Positions 59,781 through 64,000 of a stretch of DNA of 64,000 nt are shown piece after piece. Position 1 is the stretch's first letter. Each line of letters opens with the position of its first letter. Position numbers and translations under genes: made by a program. Where the stretch lies: positions 126,814,582-126,878,581 of the forward strand of contig NC_082683.1 in NCBI RefSeq assembly GCF_949987515.2, in the 5' to 3' direction. The notes beneath the pieces are model-generated. The model searched no databases, had not been told where the DNA came from, and worked only from the letters and a program-made list of their open reading frames with translations. Origin of the DNA: Delphinus delphis. Lineage: Eukaryota; Chordata; Mammalia; Artiodactyla; Delphinidae.

Positions 59781-60509
59781 TAACCACCTTGTTCTTATAC
59801 CTACCACATCTAGAAACTCCCCTGATCCTCAAAAAGAATTGACCCTCACTCCTGGAAAAGGAATAGGCTGAGCCCCCTGAGATTTAGAGACTCTTCTGCC
59901 CTAGGAAACAAACTTCAGAACAGTTTTACACAATGGGAGCAAGAGAAGGGGATGAGATTTGGCCAACCATTGGCATAAATACTAAGGACTCCAACAATCT
60001 GTCTTAAGAAGTCTACTAATGGTGGTTAACATGTAAGCCATATGCAGTCTTCTTCCTTCCCCAAGGTTGTAAATATGTCCCTGCATCTGAGGATTTAGAA
60101 CAAATAGGTAGAAGCTACAGCAAGACAGACCATATTTAGCAATGAATCAAAATTAGCAAGAACTTTCTCATCGAGCTGGCTCCAGGAATATACTCTAAAC
60201 CATGAGTCAGAAGATATCTGGATGGTAAATTTACAGAGGCAATTCTGGTATAAAATGACATTTCAGGATCAAATAACATTTGATTCTTTTTTAAAACTGC
60301 AAATCAGATCTTATGGCTTTAAAAAAAGAGAGAATATGTATTTTGAAAGAAAAAGAGAAGGAGAAGCAGCTGGTGATAATCAGCCTCACAGCCTCATGTT
60401 AAACTTTTCATGATGCCTGGCAAAGTGACTGTTATAGTGGATATTAGTAAATACTTGTTGGATAGAATTAAATAAAATAAAACCCAGGTGTAGCTATATG
60501 GCAGATGAA

Positions 60510-60605
60510 TATTATATGTCTTATGGGCATATGTCTTATTGGGCATATGTCTATTGGGCATATGTCTTATGGGCATATGTCTATTATATGTCTTATGGGC
60601 ATAAG
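60510..60605 (+). repeat. Minisatellite-like array (15-17 bp units)
   Basis: About five to six imperfect units built on TATGTCTTATGGGCA or TATGTCTATTGGGCA follow one another in tandem, with units alternating between 'cttatt', 'ctatt' and 'cttat' versions. It lies about 180-270 bp upstream of exon c. Confidence 0.88.
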
Positions 60606-60784
60606 ACCTAAATAGACAGTAATATACCAGCTTATTGTCATATTTTTAAAATAAATATAGGATAGGTGTGAAACCATTGGGAGGACATGGGGAACCTTGA
60701 CTTGGTGAAGGTGGTGATCAGAAGAAAGGGACCTGTGGAAATGGAAACACCATGGCTCTAGGATAGTTCTTGTGTTTTCAACAG

Positions 60785-60889
60785 GAAATGGCTGTGTGGA
60801 TGAGTGAAGATAATTTGTACATGCAGGAGAGAGCCATGGTGATCATCAGCAGAGTGCTAAGCTTTGCATCCAGGAAAGTCAAGGGATGT
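60785..60889 (+). CDS. MROH-family protein, internal exon (exon c)
   Basis: This 105-base exon (35 codons, phase 0 at both ends) has acceptor TTTCAACAG (60776-60784) and donor GTAAGT at 60890. It starts EMAVWMSEDNLYMQERAMVI and continues 'ISRVLSFASRKVKGC'. The WM[S/T]...ERA...I...LL pattern is the strongest family hallmark: MROH proteins have 'WLTS.ke.ERerAl....LL' here. It continues exon b in frame. Together exons a-c give 109 full codons plus a split codon, without interruption. The next exon lies beyond the window or in the unrecognised part to 64000. Confidence 0.85.
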
Positions 60890-61224
60890 GTAAGTCACAG
60901 AGTAATCATGCCACGTGCTTCTGAAGACTGCATTTCTGCAGTGCTGCTTTCCAAGTCTTGGGTCTAGAGAGTGTTAGATGCCTGCTTTGTATTATCATAC
61001 TAGTAGGTTTGGGATACTGGGAAAGGAATTAATATCCTACATGACTTTATGTCAGTTAGAGCAGAGTTTCTCAATTGATTAAGATGCCTCATGCTTTCCA
61101 CAAACAGTATGAGTGTGTCAAAACCAGGCTTTTGATGACTCTCTGGATTCTCCTCTTTGGACCACAATCAATGTTATTTGTAAACTTATAAATTCTTTCA
61201 TCCTTACTTTCCTTCTTATTTCTC
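60890..61224 (+). other. MROH downstream intron, no recognised feature
   Basis: Sequence after the exon c donor with no repeat I can name. I found no further exon between here and 64000. Confidence 0.4.
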
Positions 61225-61950
61225 TTTTTCCTAGAATATTTTTAAACCACCATTTATTTTAAATGTATAACAAGTAATTCTTGAGTACTTTCATTGTAAG
61301 ACATGCTAAAGACATAGCAGAAGTCCTTCTTTACTATCCTCTCCATCCCAACCTCATCCCTAGCCACGTCTGTGTGATGTGTGTCCTGCCAAACAGCTAC
61401 GTACACATACAAATATACATGCACACGGATATACATAGCTTTGTTACTTAGTTTTTCTTTACTAAAGTTACATCATATTTACATATGGTTCTGCAATTTG
61501 ATTTTTTCACTGAACAGTATGCCCAACAGATACTTTAATAGATTTGCTTCATTATTTTCACTACAGCTTATATCTTATAGTGTTGATGTATTATGATCTA
61601 CTTAACTATTCTTCAGTTGATGAACACTGAGGTATATTGTGGGTTTTTCTACTTCAAACAATACAAAAATGGTCATCCTTTTCCATGTATGTGAGTATGT
61701 ACTTAGAAATGCTAAGAAAAATAATAGGCCAAAAAGTATGAATAGGTTAAAACTTAGTAATGCACAATCATCCTTCATTCTGCATTCCTGTGAATATTAG
61801 AGCGCCCATTTCCTCAACCTTCACAAACACCTGGATATTATCAGACTTTTTAATTGTTGCCTTTCAGATGGAGAACAAATAGGTATCTCATAATTGCCAA
61901 TATTTACTGAGGTTTTCTATATTTTGAATAACATTATTGCCTGCCTTCTA
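61225..61950 (-). repeat. Ancient L1 3' region (antisense)
   Basis: 'ttctttactatcctctccatcccaacctcatccc', 'gattttttcactgaacagtatgcc', 'ttgatgtattatgatctacttaactattcttcagttgatgaacactgaggt' and 'gcattcctgtgaatattagagcgcccatttcctcaaccttcacaaacacctggatattatcagactttttaattgttgcc' run in the order of antisense old L1 3' UTR and ORF2 tail. It lies in the MROH downstream intron. Confidence 0.8.
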
Positions 61951-62234
61951 AGAAGCCTCAGACTATCTCTAAACATTTTTCTCTCTTATGGATACTGTGT
62001 TTTCAGTCTCTGTTCCATAACTCACCCTTTACTGTGATTTTTAAACATACTCTACTAATTGTATATCTGATTGCTTAAATCAGTTCAGGAGTTCAGTATG
62101 AAGGGGGTCAGAAACATGCATTTGTGACACTATCTTCATGTATCCATTTCTAATACTTGTACAGTCTCTAGACATATTGAGACGAAAAGCCTAAATCAGC
62201 CTTATAACATAGTTGAATTTTTATTATTTTATTT

Positions 62235-63718
62235 AAAATAAACTTTGGGAGATAAACCCATGCACTTATGGTCACCTAATCTATGACAAAGGAAGCCAAA
62301 ATATACAATGGAGCAAAGATACCCTCTTCAATAAGTGGTTCTGGGAAAACTGGACAGCCACATGTAAAAGAATGAAATGAGAACACTCCCTAACACCACA
62401 CACAAAAATAAACTCAAAATTGATTAAAGACCTAAATGTAAGGCCAGACACTATAAAACTCTTAGAGGAAAACATAGGCAGAACACTCTATGACATAAAT
62501 TGCAGCAAGATCTTTTTTGACCCACCTCCTAGAGTAATGAGAATAAAAACCAAAATAAACAAATGGGACCTAATTAAACCTAAAAGCTTTTGCACAGCAA
62601 AGGAAACCATAAACAAGATTAGAAGACAACCCACAGAATGGGAGAAAATACTTGCCAACGAAGCAACTGACAAAGGATTAATCTCCAAAATATACAAACA
62701 GCTCATGCAGCTCAATATCAAAAAAAAAACAAACAACTCAATCAAAAAATGGGCATAAGACCTAAATAGACATTTCTCCAAAGACATACAGATGGCCAAC
62801 AAACACATGAAAAAATGCTCAACATCACTAATCATTAGAAAAATGCAGATCAAAACTACAATGAGGTATCACCTCACACAGATTACAATGGCCATGATCA
62901 AAAAAATCTAGAAACAATAAATGCTGGAGAGGGTGTGGAGAAAAGAGAAACCTCAGGCACTGCTGGAGGGAATGTAAATTGATACAGCCACTATGGAGAA
63001 CAGTATGGAGATTCCTTAAAAAACTAAAAATAGAACTACCGTATGATCCAGCAATCCCACTACTGGGCATTTACCCAGAGAAAACCATAATTCAAAAAGT
63101 CACATGCACCCCAATGTTCACTGCAGCACTATTTACAATAGCCAGGACATGGAAGCAACCTAAATGTCCATCAACGGAGGAATGGATAAAGAAGATGTGG
63201 TATATATATATACAATGGAATGTTACCCAGCCATAAAAAGGATTGAATTTGTGTCATTTGTAGAGACATGGATGGACCTAGAGACTGTCATACAGAGTGA
63301 AGTAAGTCAGAAAGAGAAAAACAAATATCATATATTAACACGTATATGTGGAATCTGAAAAAAAAAAGCAGAAATAGAGACACAGATGTAGAGAACAAAT
63401 GTATGGATTCCAAAGGGGAAAGGGGGGTGGGATGAATTGGGAGACTGAGATTGACATATATACACTATTTATACTATGTATAAAATACATAACTAATGAG
63501 AACCTACTACATAGCACAGGGAACTCTACTCAGTGCTCTGTGGTGACCTAAATGAGAAGGAAATCCAAAAAAGAGGGGATAATTGTATACATATAGCTGA
63601 TTCACTTTGCTGTACAGCATAAACTAACACAATATTGTAAAACAACTACACTCCAATAAAAATTTAAAAAAAGAAAGTGAGAAAAAGCCAAAAACTACAT
63701 AAATAAAATAAGCTTTGG
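62235..63718 (+). mobile_element. 5'-truncated L1, long 3' UTR form
   Basis: The body is 62249-63704. The ORF2 C-terminal part contains an open frame of 113 codons (62420-62758: '[20 protein letters not shown]') and the Cys-region codons, then the full long 3' UTR to 'ctacactccaataaaaatttaaaaaaagaaag'. The duplication AAAATAA(A/G)CTTTGG lies at 62235-62248 and 63705-63718 (14 bp, one mismatch). About 30 bases lie between the A-rich tail and the right duplication, a possible small transduction. Frames are broken. Confidence 0.94.
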
Positions 63719-64000
63719 AACATAATACAATTTACTTACATGGAAAATACAGTCCATGATGTTCTTTGCATCATGCTAATTCCCCATCTCAGTGTCCAAA
63801 AGAGAGACTGAGTGGCTTGTTTTAAATATTCTGATTCTTTGGCCTGGGAAGTCAGTCTCCCTCTATTTCTGAGATGGTTTGGAATGTCCATTCAAATGGA
63901 CACAAAATTTTGCAAGTGAGGCTAGAGATTAAGTGTAGTTCAACACTCCAGTCTGTTTTCTGTATAGTTCCTAACATGTTTTATATATTCAGCAAGCATT
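63719..64000. other. No recognised feature
   Basis: Unique-looking sequence continuing to the right edge of the window; presumed MROH intron. Confidence 0.35.

Larger units (their letters stand above)
58714..60784 (+). other. MROH intron (2.07 kb) between exons b and c
   Basis: It starts GTAAAG and ends TTTCAACAG. It carries an antisense MIR (59575-59780) and a minisatellite-like array (60510-60605). The remainder is unassigned. The open frame at 58819-59091 follows a weak acceptor but fits no family pattern. Confidence 0.75.

Noticed and set aside
60510..60605. Tandem units considered as a CRISPR-like array
   Set aside because: Units are contiguous without spacers, in a mammalian genome; it is a minisatellite.

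Overview
The window is mammalian nuclear DNA, almost certainly from a cetacean. The main evidence is eight or more copies of a tRNA-derived CHR-type SINE (Cetacea/Hippo/Ruminant lineage) in a short, GC-rich form with a pure A tail. Many copies have perfect target-site duplications. Bovine Bov-tA and BovB sequences, which would be expected in a ruminant, were not seen. The SINE identification rests on recalled family consensus sequences, not on a database search.

Most of the 64 kb is interspersed-repeat DNA in layers of different age. The oldest layer is MIR, L2, L1M/HAL1-like remnants, hAT elements (two MER5-type MITEs, one other MITE and a decayed transposase gene) and two MaLR LTRs. Above this sit cetartiodactyl-type L1s near 4.5-6.3, 19.3-20.7, 34.9-40.5, 42.3-42.7, 45.2-45.4, 52.8-55.7 and 62.2-63.7 kb. 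The youngest layer is CHR SINEs, some inside the L1s. The best-preserved L1 (34.9-40.5 kb, minus strand) keeps recognisable ORF1 and ORF2, but all L1 frames seen are broken.

One host gene is visible. Three consecutive plus-strand internal exons lie at 57917-58052, 58627-58713 and 60785-60889. They have consensus splice sites and compatible reading phases. Together they encode a segment typical of the Maestro HEAT-like repeat (MROH) family. The paralogue cannot be fixed from this fragment; MROH9 or MROH2-type are my first guesses. The following exon is not visible before the window ends. No convincing upstream exon was found, so the first 57.9 kb is either a large intron or 5' flank.

Layout: 0-8 kb old repeats and an L1 with a 5' inversion; 8-24 kb SINEs, old L1 ends, MIRs and a hAT remnant; 24-34 kb nested ancient L1s and a MaLR LTR; 35-43 kb the large L1 and smaller L1 insertions; 43-52 kb L2, MER5, MLT1 and CHR copies; 52-56 kb another minus-strand L1; 56-64 kb the MROH exons, a minisatellite just upstream of exon c, and a final L1. 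I saw no CRISPR array, functional tRNA or rRNA gene, or intact protein-coding transposon, and nothing that looks like an undescribed defence or genetic system.
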